From Treponema sp. (GTDB lineage: Bacteria; Spirochaetota; Spirochaetia; Treponematales; Treponemataceae): 64,000 nucleotides of DNA. The stretch is from NCBI GenBank assembly GCA_024695475.1, contig JAILIC010000093.1, forward strand, positions 1 through 64,000. The letters are read 5' to 3'. Shown here in pieces: positions 44,005 through 54,032 of the stretch (positions are counted from its first letter, which is position 1; the number at the start of each line of letters is the position of its first letter). The translations under genes and the position numbers were made by a program. Below the pieces are notes generated by a model that was given only the letters and a program-made list of their open reading frames with translations, did no database searches and was not told the origin of the DNA.

Positions 44005-44709
44005 ATGGCACTACTTACATGTACTAATCTTACGGTTGGATATAACGGAATTCCTGTCATCACAAATTTATCTTTTTCGATACAAGCAGGAGATTATCTA
44101 TGTATCATCGGTGAAAACGGTGCCGGTAAATCCACCTTGATGAAAACAATACTGAATTTACAGCCACCCCTATCGGGCACCTGTACCACAGGAGATAATC
44201 TAAAACCAACGGAAATAGGGTATCTTCCACAACAAACAACCATACAACGAGATTTTCCTGCCTCAGTCAAAGAAATCGTATTATCAGGTTGTCAATCCCG
44301 TTGTGGCATAAGACCATTTTATTCCGCTGCCGAAAAAGCACTTGCACTCAAAAACATAGAACGCATGGGCATTACACCACTAATCAATCGCTGTTATCGA
44401 GAACTCTCTGGAGGACAGCAACAACGAGTATTATTAGCACGAGCACTTTGTTCCACACAAAAACTACTGGTACTTGATGAGCCTGTCACCGGGCTCGACC
44501 CAATTGCAACAACTGATATGTACCATTTGATTGCAGACCTAAATAAACATGACGGTATTTCTATCATAATGATTTCTCATGATATTCATGAGGTAATCGC
44601 TTATGCCAGTCATATACTTCATATCGGCAAAGAAGTCTTTTTTGGTACAACAGATGACTTTAAAAAAAGCCATTTAGGCTCATATTATCTTGGAGAAAAT
44701 CATGAGTGA
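44005..44709 (+). CDS. znuC: Zinc/manganese-type ABC transporter ATPase
   Basis: A 234-residue ATPase with Walker A GENGAGKST (about 36-44), Q-loop YLPQQ, signature LSGGQQQR, Walker B LLVLDEP and the switch His in ISHDIHE. Best fit is ZnuC/MntB of the metal-uptake family. It overlaps the permease gene by eight bases. The Fur/Zur-like operator upstream supports control by metal. No substrate-binding protein is encoded in the operon. Confidence 0.9.
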   Translation: MALLTCTNLTVGYNGIPVITNLSFSIQAGDYLCIIGENGAGKSTLMKTILNLQPPLSGTCTTGDNLKPTEIGYLPQQTTIQRDFPASVKEIVLSGCQSRCGIRPFYSAAEKALALKNIERMGITPLINRCYRELSGGQQQRVLLARALCSTQKLLVLDEPVTGLDPIATTDMYHLIADLNKHDGISIIMISHDIHEVIAYASHILHIGKEVFFGTTDDFKKSHLGSYYLGENHE

Positions 44710-45547
44710 CCTATTCGAACAACTTACCCTGTATCTCAGCTATCCGTTTGTACAACATGCACTTATTGTTGGAGTCCTCATTTCCTTATGCTCTTCATTA
44801 ATTGGTGTAACTCTTGTACTCAAACACTTTTCATACATTGGTGATGGGCTCTCACATGTTGCCTTTGGAGCTCTATCCATAGCAACCGTTTTAGGAATAA
44901 CCAATTCCATGCTGCTGGTATTACCCCTGACTATCCTTACTGCTGTTTTACTCTTACAGACAGGACAAAATACCAAAATAAAAGGTGATGCAGCCGTAGC
45001 GATGATCTCGGTAGGGGCACTTGCCATAGGATATTTATTGGTAAACCTTTTTTCAGCCTCAGCAAATATCTCTGGAGATGTATGTACCACCTTGTTTGGA
45101 TCAACCTCAATACTGACTCTCAAAAAGTCTGAAGTATGGCTCTGTATCTTTCTTTCACTCTTTGTTGTTGTTATCTTTATTATTTTTTACAACAAGATAT
45201 TTGCCATTACCTTTGATGAAACATTTGCACAAGCTGTCGGTACCAATGTAAAATTTTACAATGTGTTGGTAGCAATAGTTATTGCCATCATCATTGTACT
45301 GGCCATGAACCTTGTTGGATCCCTGCTTATTTCAGCTCTTATCATTTTTCCTGCTCTGTCTGCAATGAGAATATTCAAAAGCTTTAAGTCAGTAACCTTG
45401 TGTGCAACAATACTTTCTGTTTCTTGTGCTTTTTTTGGTATGATTATCTCAATACTTGCAGGGACCCCAGTAGGTTCAACGATTGTAGCCATTGATATTA
45501 TTGCTTTTTTTGTATCATACTGTATCGGACTATTAAAGAGGAATTAA
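44702..45547 (+). CDS. znuB: Zinc/manganese-type ABC transporter permease
   Basis: A 281-residue permease of the ABC-3 family with eight or nine helices. GDGLSHVAFGALS near 48-60 and the IISILAGTPVGSTIV segment near the end are typical of ZnuB. GGAG fixes the ATG at 44702. It overlaps the upstream ATPase gene by eight bases and the downstream lipoprotein gene by one base. Confidence 0.9.
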   Translation: MSDLFEQLTLYLSYPFVQHALIVGVLISLCSSLIGVTLVLKHFSYIGDGLSHVAFGALSIATVLGITNSMLLVLPLTILTAVLLLQTGQNTKIKGDAAVAMISVGALAIGYLLVNLFSASANISGDVCTTLFGSTSILTLKKSEVWLCIFLSLFVVVIFIIFYNKIFAITFDETFAQAVGTNVKFYNVLVAIVIAIIIVLAMNLVGSLLISALIIFPALSAMRIFKSFKSVTLCATILSVSCAFFGMIISILAGTPVGSTIVAIDIIAFFVSYCIGLLKRN

Positions 45548-46101
45548 TGAAACAGCCACCCATCGTAACACGTTTTGCTATCACAATACTGACTTCTCTT
45601 GTACTTCTCTGCTCATGTAAAAGAGAAATACCAACTGAAGTCATAAAGGTAACGGTGCCTACTAACGTCATAACTGATACAACTCCCTCAACAGACTATT
45701 ATATCGATCAATACTATGGTCAACCTACAAAATCTGATGCAACCGTAGTAAAACAAAAAAAGGGAGCAGATGGCATCGATTTAGATTTGACAAAGCAAAG
45801 CAGTACAATGGTATACTCACAAGTATTTAACATGATGATTTCACCTGAAGACTTTATAGGCAAAACCATTAAAATGCAAGGCTTATGTTCCGTCTATCAT
45901 GACGAAGAAGATAATAAAGACTATTATGCGTGCATTATAATGGATGCAACCGCCTGTTGTGCACAAGGAATTGATTTTGAACTAAAAGCAGGACTTACCT
46001 ACCCTAGTGACAATGAAAAAATTACTATCACTGGTGTCTTTGAACAGTATACAGTAAAAGGCTATGAGAGCTTTCATCTTGCCCGTGCTACATTAGATTA
46101 A
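45547..46101 (+). CDS. Lipoprotein with YcgQ-like OB-fold domain, zinc-operon associated
   Basis: A 184-residue lipoprotein; the lipobox is LVLLCSC, with the modified Cys near residue 24. The second half (MQGLCSVYHDEED, MDATACCAQGIDFEL, ITITGVF) looks to me like the C-terminal domain of YcgQ/TIGR03943 proteins, which are linked to Zur-controlled zinc uptake. It is the last gene of the ABC operon. It might deliver metal to the permease in place of a classical binding protein, which is speculation. Confidence 0.7.
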   Translation: MKQPPIVTRFAITILTSLVLLCSCKREIPTEVIKVTVPTNVITDTTPSTDYYIDQYYGQPTKSDATVVKQKKGADGIDLDLTKQSSTMVYSQVFNMMISPEDFIGKTIKMQGLCSVYHDEEDNKDYYACIIMDATACCAQGIDFELKAGLTYPSDNEKITITGVFEQYTVKGYESFHLARATLD

Positions 46102-46730
46102 GGACACCCAAGTAGTCTACATATAGCAGCAAATTGTTCTTCAGTATCAACATCACATATCTGCTCATAGGTATCAACAGATACAGTGATAACAGCATCC
46201 TGATGCTGCTGTATAATCCATTTACCCGTCTTTTCTAGCGGAAGTGTACACAATTCCTCATAATAATCAGATGAAAAAATAACAGGATTGGCATAATGTA
46301 CTGTTTGTGTTTTAGGATCAGTATATGCAAGTCGTACGATTGCATGTGGATGCTCTTGAAATGCAATGCACAATGATGCGATTGTCTGAACTTGCAACAA
46401 CGGTTGATCAGCAACACAATACATAATGCCATCAGGGGCATTACCATGCATTGAGCCAGTGAAATAAGATGTACCTAAACGGATGGTATCATTAACTAAC
46501 GGGAGACTATGAAGGACTACACCTATATCTGTATCTTTTAATAAAGGAATAAGCTCTGCATAACGAGTAACACATACCGCCTGCTCAATACATCCCTGTT
46601 TTAAAGACTGTCCAATTGTTTCTATTATATATGAAGCAATAGGCTTATCCTGAAGTTTTGCCAACAATTTGTTACTACCAAAACGTCGTGCATCTCCAGA
46701 AGCTAAAATTACCGCACCTATACTACTCAT
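46098..46730 (-). CDS. mocA: MobA/MocA-like nucleotidyltransferase
   Basis: A 210-residue NTP transferase: AVILASGDARRFGSNKLLAKL near 6-26 is the nucleotide-binding motif, VADQPLL near 108-114 the metal site, and NPVIFSS near 158. MocA adds CMP to molybdopterin for molybdenum hydroxylases. A leaderless start at 46730 fits TATACT six bases upstream. It overlaps the convergent lipoprotein gene by four bases. Its placement a few kilobases before selD and the Moco genes supports the MocA reading over a sugar nucleotidyltransferase. Confidence 0.82.
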   Translation of the reverse strand: MSSIGAVILASGDARRFGSNKLLAKLQDKPIASYIIETIGQSLKQGCIEQAVCVTRYAELIPLLKDTDIGVVLHSLPLVNDTIRLGTSYFTGSMHGNAPDGIMYCVADQPLLQVQTIASLCIAFQEHPHAIVRLAYTDPKTQTVHYANPVIFSSDYYEELCTLPLEKTGKWIIQQHQDAVITVSVDTYEQICDVDTEEQFAAICRLLGCP

Positions 46731-46736
46731 AGGAAA

Positions 46737-46766
46737 AGTATATTATGAATACTACAGACATTGCAA
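46737..46766 (-). promoter_or_regulatory. Promoter of the MocA-like gene (leaderless)
   Basis: On the minus strand TTGCAA (46766-46761), 18 bases, TATACT (46742-46737), then six bases to the ATG. Confidence 0.6.
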
Positions 46767-46875
46767 TAACAATACAGAAACTTCTTGACTAATACGACTT
46801 TGATAGCTATAGTAGATGCAATTACTATTAAATTTCTGTAGTATTACTACAGTTTTATAATACAAGGAGTCCGGT

Positions 46876-48561
46876 ATGAAAAGTGACAATGCAAAAAAAG
46901 GTATAGAAAGAGCTCCCCATCGCTCTTTATTCTATGCAATGGGATACACTGATGAAGAATTAGATCGTCCTTTGGTCGGTGTGTGTTGTGCAAAAAACGA
47001 AATTATCCCTGGTCACTTTGAACTAGATCGTATCGCAGAGGCTGTCAAAGCTGGTATCCGTATGGCTGGTGGTACGCCAATCGAATTCCCCGCTATCGGT
47101 GTGTGTGATGGCATCGCTATGGGCCACGAAGGAATGAAGTATTCTCTTGTCACTCGTGAGCTTATTGCCGATTCAGTAGAATGTGTTGCTAAAGCACATC
47201 AATTTGATGCATTAGTAATGATTCCAAATTGTGACAAGATTGTTCCTGGAATGTTGATGGCTGCCGCACGCCTTGACTTACCGACAGTATTTGTATCTGG
47301 TGGTCCAATGATGCCTGGTCACCTTCCTGAAAAAGGAACTGGTAATCCTTATTCTGATAAAAATCTCAGTTTATCTGATATGTTTGAGGCTGTTGGTGGT
47401 GTAAGTTCTGGTCGTATCACCGAAGATCAACTTAAAGAACTTGAACAGTATGCCTGCCCAGGCTGTGGAGCATGTTCTGGTATGTTTACCGCTAACAGCA
47501 TGAACTGTTTGACAGAAGTACTTGGTTTAGGTTTACCAGGTAACGGAACTATACCAGCAATTGCAGGTCGTCGTCTGGCACTGGCAAAACATGCAGGTAT
47601 GCAAGTTATGGAAATGTATAATAAAGGTATCACTGCTCGTAAGATGATGACACCGCAGTCATTCCGCAACGCATTAACAGCAGATATGGCACTTGGTTGT
47701 TCAAGTAATACCATTTTACATGTTCCTGCAATTGCACATGAAGCAGGAGTTCCTATTGATTTGCATATGATCAACGACATAAGCGAACATACTCCTAACC
47801 TCTGTCACTTGGCTCCTGCCGGTCATACCTATATGTGCGAGCTTGATGATGCTGGTGGTGTACAAGCAGTATTGGCAGAACTGGCAAAAAAGAATCTTAT
47901 TGATACAAGCATGATTACCGTTACTGGAAAAACTATTGCAGAAAATATCAAATATGCTCGAAACCGCAATCCTGAAATTTTGCGTCCGATCGAAAATCCG
48001 TATTCAAATAACGGAGGCATTGCTATCCTTTTTGGTAATCTCGCTCCAAATGGTACTGTTGTAAAACGAAGTGCCTGTGCAAAGGAACTTATGAAACACA
48101 CAGGTCCTGCTCGTGTTTTTGACGATGAGTCAGAAGCTATGGAAGCCGTACAAAAGCAGCAGATAAAACCAGGTGATGTCGTTGTCATCAGATACGAAGG
48201 ACCAAAAGGTGGTCCAGGCATGCGCGAAATGCTTGCTGTCACCGCAGCTCTTGCAGGACAGGGACTTGATAAACAGGTTGCCCTCATTACCGATGGTCGT
48301 TTTAGCGGTGCAACACGAGGAGCGTCTCTCGGTCACTGCTCACCAGAGGCAGCAAATGGTGGCCCAATAGGTTTGGTACAAGAAGGTGACAAGATTACTA
48401 TTGATATCAACGCATATAAAATAACACTGGAAGTAAGCGATGAAGAACTTGCAAAACGCAAAGCTGCATGGAAGGCTCCTGCTCCAAAAGTAACAACAGG
48501 ATATCTTGCCCGCTATGCAAAGTTAGTTTCATCAGCTGACAAAGGTGCTATCCTCGAATAG
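46876..48561 (+). CDS. ilvD: Dihydroxy-acid dehydratase
   Basis: A 561-residue iron-sulfur enzyme that makes 2-oxo acids in valine and isoleucine synthesis. [18 protein letters not shown] (about 116-133) and [19 protein letters not shown] (about 194-212) are the family signatures with the cluster cysteines. [16 protein letters not shown] lies near the C-terminus. AAGGAG lies upstream. It is the first gene of an ilvD-ilvB operon; ilvC, ilvE and the small subunit ilvN/ilvH are not in the window. Confidence 0.96.
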   Translation: MKSDNAKKGIERAPHRSLFYAMGYTDEELDRPLVGVCCAKNEIIPGHFELDRIAEAVKAGIRMAGGTPIEFPAIGVCDGIAMGHEGMKYSLVTRELIADSVECVAKAHQFDALVMIPNCDKIVPGMLMAAARLDLPTVFVSGGPMMPGHLPEKGTGNPYSDKNLSLSDMFEAVGGVSSGRITEDQLKELEQYACPGCGACSGMFTANSMNCLTEVLGLGLPGNGTIPAIAGRRLALAKHAGMQVMEMYNKGITARKMMTPQSFRNALTADMALGCSSNTILHVPAIAHEAGVPIDLHMINDISEHTPNLCHLAPAGHTYMCELDDAGGVQAVLAELAKKNLIDTSMITVTGKTIAENIKYARNRNPEILRPIENPYSNNGGIAILFGNLAPNGTVVKRSACAKELMKHTGPARVFDDESEAMEAVQKQQIKPGDVVVIRYEGPKGGPGMREMLAVTAALAGQGLDKQVALITDGRFSGATRGASLGHCSPEAANGGPIGLVQEGDKITIDINAYKITLEVSDEELAKRKAAWKAPAPKVTTGYLARYAKLVSSADKGAILE

Positions 48562-48594
48562 CATCAAAAAAATACTGACTTCATGGGAGTTGTA

Positions 48595-50307
48595 ATGAAA
48601 ATATCTGGCGCACGTATTGTAATAGAGTGTCTTATTGAACAAGGTATAGACACAATTTTTGGGTATCCAGGCGGAGCCATACTCAATATTTATGATGAGT
48701 TGTATAAAAACAGCTCACGCATACGCCACATTCTTACCGCCCATGAACAGGGAGCATCTCACGCCGCCGATGGCTATGCACGCTCAACAGGCAAAGTTGG
48801 TGTCGTATTTGCCACAAGCGGTCCAGGAGCTACTAATCTAGTTACCGGTATAGCTACCGCATATATGGATTCCGTCCCCATGGTAGCGATCACCTGTAAT
48901 GTAACAAAAGCACAATTAGGCAAAGACAGCTTTCAAGAAATTGATATCACAGGCGTTACTATGCCTATTACTAAGCATAACTACATCGTATACGATGTCG
49001 AAAAACTTGCCGATACCATACGAGAAGCTTTTCTCATTGCTCAGACAGGCCGTCCTGGACCAGTGCTCATCGACATACCAAAAGACGTTACGGCAGCTCT
49101 TTGTGACTACACTCCCCTGACTCAACAAAAACTGGAAGCCCTCAAACAACAAGCCTCAAAAGCAAGCCTCAAACGTGTACTTAAAATACATGAACCATCA
49201 GATAGAGAAATACAAACAATTGCAGAGTATATAAATGCTGCAAAAGCACCATTTATCTATGCTGGTGGTGGTGTTGTCATTTCAAACGCCTATGATGAGC
49301 TTAATCAATTGGCACACATCGCACAAATTCCCGTTTCCGTCAGTCTGATGGGAAAATCGGCATTTCCTAATAGCGATCCATTATGTACCGGTATGATTGG
49401 TATGCATGGAACAAAGGCTTCTAATATGGCAGCAAATGAAAGTGATTTGCTCATTGCCATCGGAACCCGCTTTAGCGACCGTGTTATTGGCGAGCCTAAA
49501 AAGTTTGCACGCCATGCAAAAATTATTCAAATCGATATCGATCCTGCAGAAGTAAATAAAAACATTCCTGCAGACAAAGCACTTATCGGTAATGTAAAAG
49601 ACATATTAAAACGGTTACTTCCATTAATTGCCAAGAAAGAACATTCTTCTTGGAATACACAAGTCGAAGCTTGGAAGAAGGAAGTTCCCTCTTGCTATGA
49701 ACCGGCAAAACCACTCTACCCTAAGTTTATGTGTGAATATGTCCGTTCTAAGCTCGGCTCTGATGCTATCATCTCAACAGAAGTTGGCGAGCATCAAATG
49801 TGGGTTGCCCAGTTCTATAACTTTGAAAAACCACATACATTCCTTACCTCAGGTGGATTAGGAACCATGGGGTATGGGACAGGAGCTGCTATAGGTGCCA
49901 AGATTGCAAATCCATCAACTCCAGTCGTGCACTTTGCCGGTGACGGTTCTTTCCGCATGAACTGCAATGAGCTGGCAACCATACAGCATTATAATATTCC
50001 GGTCATCATCATCATCGTAAATAACGGAGCGCTTGGTAATGTAAGACTCTGGCAAAATCTATTTTATGAAAAGCGTTACAGTCAGACAACATTAGATTTT
50101 GGTCCTGATTTTGTAAAGCTTGGTGCAGCCTATGGTATTCATGCTACCCGGGTAGCAACGAAAGATGAGTTTGCAAACGCTTTTGATGCAGCCATTACAT
50201 CAGGCAAACCTGAAATCATTGATGCAATCATCGATATTGATGAGCCTGTATTACCTATGATTCCTCCAGGAAAGCCTGTAGAAAAGCTCATGATGGAATT
50301 AAACTAG
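48595..50307 (+). CDS. ilvB: Acetolactate synthase large subunit
   Basis: A 570-residue thiamine diphosphate enzyme that joins pyruvate units. The catalytic Glu is in AHEQGASHAADGYAR near 46-60; the cofactor motif GDGSFRMNCNEL followed by NNGALGNVRLWQ lies near 445-485. GGGAG places the start at 48595, rather than the in-frame ATG at 48583. The FAD-binding middle domain is complete. No regulatory subunit follows; a terminator ends the operon. Confidence 0.95.
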   Translation: MKISGARIVIECLIEQGIDTIFGYPGGAILNIYDELYKNSSRIRHILTAHEQGASHAADGYARSTGKVGVVFATSGPGATNLVTGIATAYMDSVPMVAITCNVTKAQLGKDSFQEIDITGVTMPITKHNYIVYDVEKLADTIREAFLIAQTGRPGPVLIDIPKDVTAALCDYTPLTQQKLEALKQQASKASLKRVLKIHEPSDREIQTIAEYINAAKAPFIYAGGGVVISNAYDELNQLAHIAQIPVSVSLMGKSAFPNSDPLCTGMIGMHGTKASNMAANESDLLIAIGTRFSDRVIGEPKKFARHAKIIQIDIDPAEVNKNIPADKALIGNVKDILKRLLPLIAKKEHSSWNTQVEAWKKEVPSCYEPAKPLYPKFMCEYVRSKLGSDAIISTEVGEHQMWVAQFYNFEKPHTFLTSGGLGTMGYGTGAAIGAKIANPSTPVVHFAGDGSFRMNCNELATIQHYNIPVIIIIVNNGALGNVRLWQNLFYEKRYSQTTLDFGPDFVKLGAAYGIHATRVATKDEFANAFDAAITSGKPEIIDAIIDIDEPVLPMIPPGKPVEKLMMELN

Positions 50308-50333
50308 CATTCTATTGAGATAATACTCGTAAC

Positions 50334-50378
50334 AAAAGCAGACTACCTAAATAATTATTAGGTGATCTGCTTTTTTTT
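50334..50378 (+). terminator. Rho-independent terminator after ilvB
   Basis: A long hairpin (AAAAGCAGA...ACCTAA / TTAGGT...TCTGCTTTT) with a run of eight T at 50371-50378. Confidence 0.93.
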
Positions 50379-50379
50379 A

Positions 50380-50408
50380 TTGCGTTTTTAAATTTTTGGG
50401 TTTACTAT
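50380..50408 (+). promoter_or_regulatory. Promoter of the selenium operon (leaderless selD)
   Basis: TTGCGT (50380-50385), 17 bases, TACTAT (50403-50408), then six bases to the selD ATG. The predicted start coincides with the start codon. The -35 is weak. Confidence 0.55.
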
Positions 50409-50414
50409 TGAATT

Positions 50415-51491
50415 ATGAAACCTGATGCAGATCCTAATACAATACAATTAACCTCTTTTGCTAAAGCAGCAGGTTGTGCTGCAAAACTATCACCAAAGGT
50501 ATTGTCACAGTTACTCTCAAAACTACCACCTAATACTGATAAAGCGCTTATCGTCGGTACAGAGACCTCTGATGATGCCGCCGTATATAAACTAACAGAA
50601 GACATTGCAATCGTACAAACCGTAGATTTTTTTCCGCCAGTTGTAGACTCCCCCTATGTATATGGACAAATAGCAGCAACAAATGCAATCAGCGATGTAT
50701 ATGCAATGGGTGGAGAACCACTGACCGCATTAAATATTACCGCTTTTCCCTCATGTCTTGGTCCTGCTGTACTGGGTGAGATTCTCCGTGGTGGAGCTGA
50801 CAAAGTACATGAAGCAGGAGCCTCAATTGTCGGCGGCCACTCCATTAACAGCGAAGAGCCCATTTATGGATTAGCCGTCACTGGTATTATTCACCCCCAA
50901 AAAATACGTAAAAATCAAGGTGCACGCCCGGGTGATATACTTATTCTCACTAAGCCAATCGGTACAGGATTAGTAAATACGGCTGTAAAAGCACAAATGG
51001 CAGAGCCTGAGTCCGCACAACAGGCAATTGCAAGCATGAGTACATTAAATAGAGCGGCAAAACGTGTATTTGATAATTATGAGATACATGCCTGCACTGA
51101 TATAACAGGATTTAGCCTCGCAGGACATTGTCGCGAAATGGCAACTGCAAGTTCAGTATCTATCGAAATAGATGCTGCAAAACTGCCACTCCTGCCAGAA
51201 GTGGCAACCTATGCAGCCCAAGGTCTTGTGCCACAGGGAACCTACCGTAACAGGGAATTTGTCGGTAATGACATAACTTTTGCCAGTGACAATAGCATAC
51301 TGTCAGACATCATCTTTGATCCACAAACATCTGGCGGACTATTGGTCAGTGTCGATGAAAAAGATGTACAAAATATACTCAGAGACTTAGGCACGTATAA
51401 CAAAACAGGAATCGGAACACCTTTTGCTGTCATTGGGCGTGTTACTGCGTATGACGGAATATCAATACATATCATCGGGGATATAGCATGA
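50415..51491 (+). CDS. selD: Selenophosphate synthetase
   Basis: A 358-residue enzyme that makes selenophosphate from selenide and ATP. The active-site loop is KAAGCAAKLSP with Cys21 and Lys24 in the positions of the catalytic Cys17 and Lys20 of E. coli; so this is the Cys form. DDAAVYKL and DVYAMGGEPLTALN complete the ATP site. No selA, selB or tRNA-Sec is in the window. It overlaps the NifS-like gene by four bases. It is thus an orphan SelD in a non-selenocysteine setting, as described for selenium-dependent molybdenum hydroxylases. Confidence 0.95.
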   Translation: MKPDADPNTIQLTSFAKAAGCAAKLSPKVLSQLLSKLPPNTDKALIVGTETSDDAAVYKLTEDIAIVQTVDFFPPVVDSPYVYGQIAATNAISDVYAMGGEPLTALNITAFPSCLGPAVLGEILRGGADKVHEAGASIVGGHSINSEEPIYGLAVTGIIHPQKIRKNQGARPGDILILTKPIGTGLVNTAVKAQMAEPESAQQAIASMSTLNRAAKRVFDNYEIHACTDITGFSLAGHCREMATASSVSIEIDAAKLPLLPEVATYAAQGLVPQGTYRNREFVGNDITFASDNSILSDIIFDPQTSGGLLVSVDEKDVQNILRDLGTYNKTGIGTPFAVIGRVTAYDGISIHIIGDIA

Positions 51492-52711
51492 TATACCTTG
51501 ATAATGCCGCCACGACAATCCAAAAACCTCAAGAAGTCATCGATGCCGTTACACAAGCAATGACATCATGCCTTGGCAACTGTGGCAGAGGGGCACATCA
51601 GGCAAGCCTACAGGCAACACGAGTTATCTATACATGTAGAGAGCAGATCGCTGCCTTATTTAATGCCCCTACCCCATCGTGTGTTGCTTTTACATCAAAT
51701 GCAACCGAAGCCCTCAATACAGCTATTCTTGGAACATTGCAAAGTGGAGACCATGTAATAACAACGGCCAACGAACATAATTCTGTTTTGCGCCCGTTAT
51801 TCTTTCAAAAAAAGAACGGTATACATCTCGATATTGTTCCTATCGATGCAGAAGGATGCATCAACTATCGCGCTTTGGAAAAGCTGGTTACGATCCATAC
51901 CAAAGCCATAGTTATTACACTTGCATCAAATGTTACTGGCAAACTCACTGATCTTTCCCGTATCGGCAACATAATACAAAATATACGCGCAAAACGTATA
52001 CAACAAGGATACGATGATCTTGAAAATCACGGATACCCGCTATTGATTGCCGATGCAACACAGGCAGCTGGTTCTTTTGACATTGACATGCAAAACTGTG
52101 ATGGTCATAACACACATATCGATATTCTCTGCTTTACAGGACACAAAGGACTTATGGGACCACAAGGAACCGGCGGTATCTGTGTCATGCCTGATATAAC
52201 GATACAGCCACTAAAACGCGGAGGCTCAGGTGTAGACTCCTACAATCAAGACCAGCCAAACATCATGCCGACCCTCCTGGAGTCCGGAACCCTCAACGGT
52301 CATGGAATCGCCGGCTTATCTGCGGCTTTAGCCTATATCAAAAAAACAGGAATGCAACATATCCGCGTCCATGAGCAAGAGATGACACAATTTTTTTATG
52401 ACGGAATAAAAGATATTCCTGGTATCCATGTATATGGAACAAGTGTTAACACAAAAACAGAAACACTGGAACAAAAAGCTCCTATCATATCACTTACATT
52501 AGGAAATCTTGACTCAGCGGAACTCTGTGACATCCTTGCCACTGATTATGGCATCGCCACCCGTGCAGGAGCCCACTGTGCTCCATTAGTACACAAAAGC
52601 TTTGGTACCCAGCAACAAGGAATGGTACGTTTTAGTTTTGGTTGGTTTACTACAAAAGATGACCTTATACAAGCTATACACGCATTACAGGAAATTCAAT
52701 TAAGTATATAA
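51488..52711 (+). CDS. NifS-like class V aminotransferase (selenium-linked cysteine desulfurase family)
   Basis: A 407-residue PLP enzyme. YLDNAATT at the N-terminus, ADATQAAGS near 190 and the PLP Lys in CFTGHKGLMGPQG (near 219) are family marks. The C-terminal active-site Cys lies in RAGAHCAPL (near 358). This matches the group next to orphan selD genes (EF2568 type), thought to liberate selenium or sulfur from Sec/Cys. It overlaps selD by ATGA. Confidence 0.88.
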   Translation: MIYLDNAATTIQKPQEVIDAVTQAMTSCLGNCGRGAHQASLQATRVIYTCREQIAALFNAPTPSCVAFTSNATEALNTAILGTLQSGDHVITTANEHNSVLRPLFFQKKNGIHLDIVPIDAEGCINYRALEKLVTIHTKAIVITLASNVTGKLTDLSRIGNIIQNIRAKRIQQGYDDLENHGYPLLIADATQAAGSFDIDMQNCDGHNTHIDILCFTGHKGLMGPQGTGGICVMPDITIQPLKRGGSGVDSYNQDQPNIMPTLLESGTLNGHGIAGLSAALAYIKKTGMQHIRVHEQEMTQFFYDGIKDIPGIHVYGTSVNTKTETLEQKAPIISLTLGNLDSAELCDILATDYGIATRAGAHCAPLVHKSFGTQQQGMVRFSFGWFTTKDDLIQAIHALQEIQLSI

Positions 52712-52735
52712 CACGATATAAAAACGGAGGAAAAA

Positions 52736-53812
52736 GTGAAAACGCTTTCAACAACAACAAAATTGGCATTTGCAGGCATCGTCATTGGTGCTCTTGCATT
52801 TTCTTTGGCAATGACAGGTAATCCTGCCAACATGGCATTCTGTATTGCCTGCTTTGTACGAGACATTGCAGGAAGTCTACGATTACATACCGCAGCACCA
52901 GTACAGTATTTTAGACCTGAAATAGCAGGTATTATAGCAGGAGCGACGATCGTATCATTGGCAACCCATGAGTACAAGTCAACAGCAGGTTCTGCACCAA
53001 TTATAAGGCTATTCTTGGGCTTTACCATGGCTGTCGGTGCCCTCATCTTTTTAGGATGCCCACTTCGTATGGTCATACGTATGGCAGCAGGTGATTTAAA
53101 CGCATATGTTGCACTGATCGGTTTTGCAGCTGGTGTCACCGTTGGTACACTCGCACTCAAAAACGGTTTTACCCTAGGCCGTGCCTATGAAACTCAAAAA
53201 GCAAATGGACTCTTTTTCCCTATTGTCATGGTTGTACTGTTTGTTCTTTCAATTACAACAACCGTTTTTAGCATCAGTGAGAAAGGCCCAGGCAGTATGC
53301 ATGCCCCCGCATTACTCGCTCTTGCTGTAGGTGCAATTATTGGAGGACTATCACAAAAAACACGTACCTGCTTTGCAGGAAGCATTCGTGATATTATTCT
53401 TGTCGGTAGTTTTGATCTTTTTGCCATCATTGCCGGTCTCTTTGTAACCTTGTTGGTATGCAATGCTGCAACAGGACATCTGCATTTTTCTTTTGCAGGT
53501 CAGCCAATTGCCCATTCTCAGCACTTATGGAGCATACTGGGTATGTTTGCAGTCGGTATGGCAGCGGTACTTGCAGGAGGTTGCCCATTTAGACAGCTTG
53601 TACTTGCAGGACAAGGGTCTGCTGACTCTGCAATTACCGTTATCGGCATGGTATTAGGAGCTGCAGCCGCACATAATTTTGGCTGGGCAGGCGCCGCAGC
53701 TTCCGCAACAAGTAAAGGTGGAACCTCTCCAGCAGGAAAAGCGGTATTGATTACATTAATCGTGGTAACGCTCATTATCGCTTTTACACAAAAACGTACT
53801 GCAAAAAAATAA
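52736..53812 (+). CDS. yedE: YedE-type selenium transporter/metabolism membrane protein
   Basis: A 358-residue membrane protein of the YeeE/YedE (DUF395) family with about ten helices. Two repeated motifs, LGCPLRMVIRMA (about 101-112) and GGCPFRQLVLAGQG (about 281-294), have the conserved Cys that handles thiosulfate in YeeE; further Cys occur in CFVRDIAG and CFAGSIRDI. Members in selD operons are regarded as selenium importers. The start is GTG at 52736, with GGAGG eight bases upstream. A TusA-like gene follows, the usual partner. Confidence 0.9.
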   Translation: MKTLSTTTKLAFAGIVIGALAFSLAMTGNPANMAFCIACFVRDIAGSLRLHTAAPVQYFRPEIAGIIAGATIVSLATHEYKSTAGSAPIIRLFLGFTMAVGALIFLGCPLRMVIRMAAGDLNAYVALIGFAAGVTVGTLALKNGFTLGRAYETQKANGLFFPIVMVVLFVLSITTTVFSISEKGPGSMHAPALLALAVGAIIGGLSQKTRTCFAGSIRDIILVGSFDLFAIIAGLFVTLLVCNAATGHLHFSFAGQPIAHSQHLWSILGMFAVGMAAVLAGGCPFRQLVLAGQGSADSAITVIGMVLGAAAAHNFGWAGAAASATSKGGTSPAGKAVLITLIVVTLIIAFTQKRTAKK

Positions 53813-53825
53813 AAAAGGAGATTAT

Positions 53826-54032
53826 ATGATAGAAGTAGATGCACGTGGACTATCCTGTCCAGAACCAGTAATGTTGACAAACAAAGCTGTAAAAGACCAT
53901 CCAAATGAACCAATCCGTATTCTCGTTGATGAAGCCTGTGCTCGTACCAACGTTGAAAAATTTGGCAAGTCAAAAGGAAAAACAGTCTCGATAAACGAGA
54001 CAAATGGTGAATACACCATTGATCTGCAGTAA
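53826..54032 (+). CDS. TusA/YedF-like sulfur/selenium carrier
   Basis: A 68-residue carrier protein with the TusA motif LSCPEPV; Cys11 is the expected persulfide or perselenide site. It lacks the C-terminal DsrE-like half of full YedF. AAGGAG lies upstream. In this operon it probably takes selenium or sulfur delivered through YedE or the NifS-like enzyme and passes it on for insertion into the molybdenum cofactor. Confidence 0.88.
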   Translation: MIEVDARGLSCPEPVMLTNKAVKDHPNEPIRILVDEACARTNVEKFGKSKGKTVSINETNGEYTIDLQ

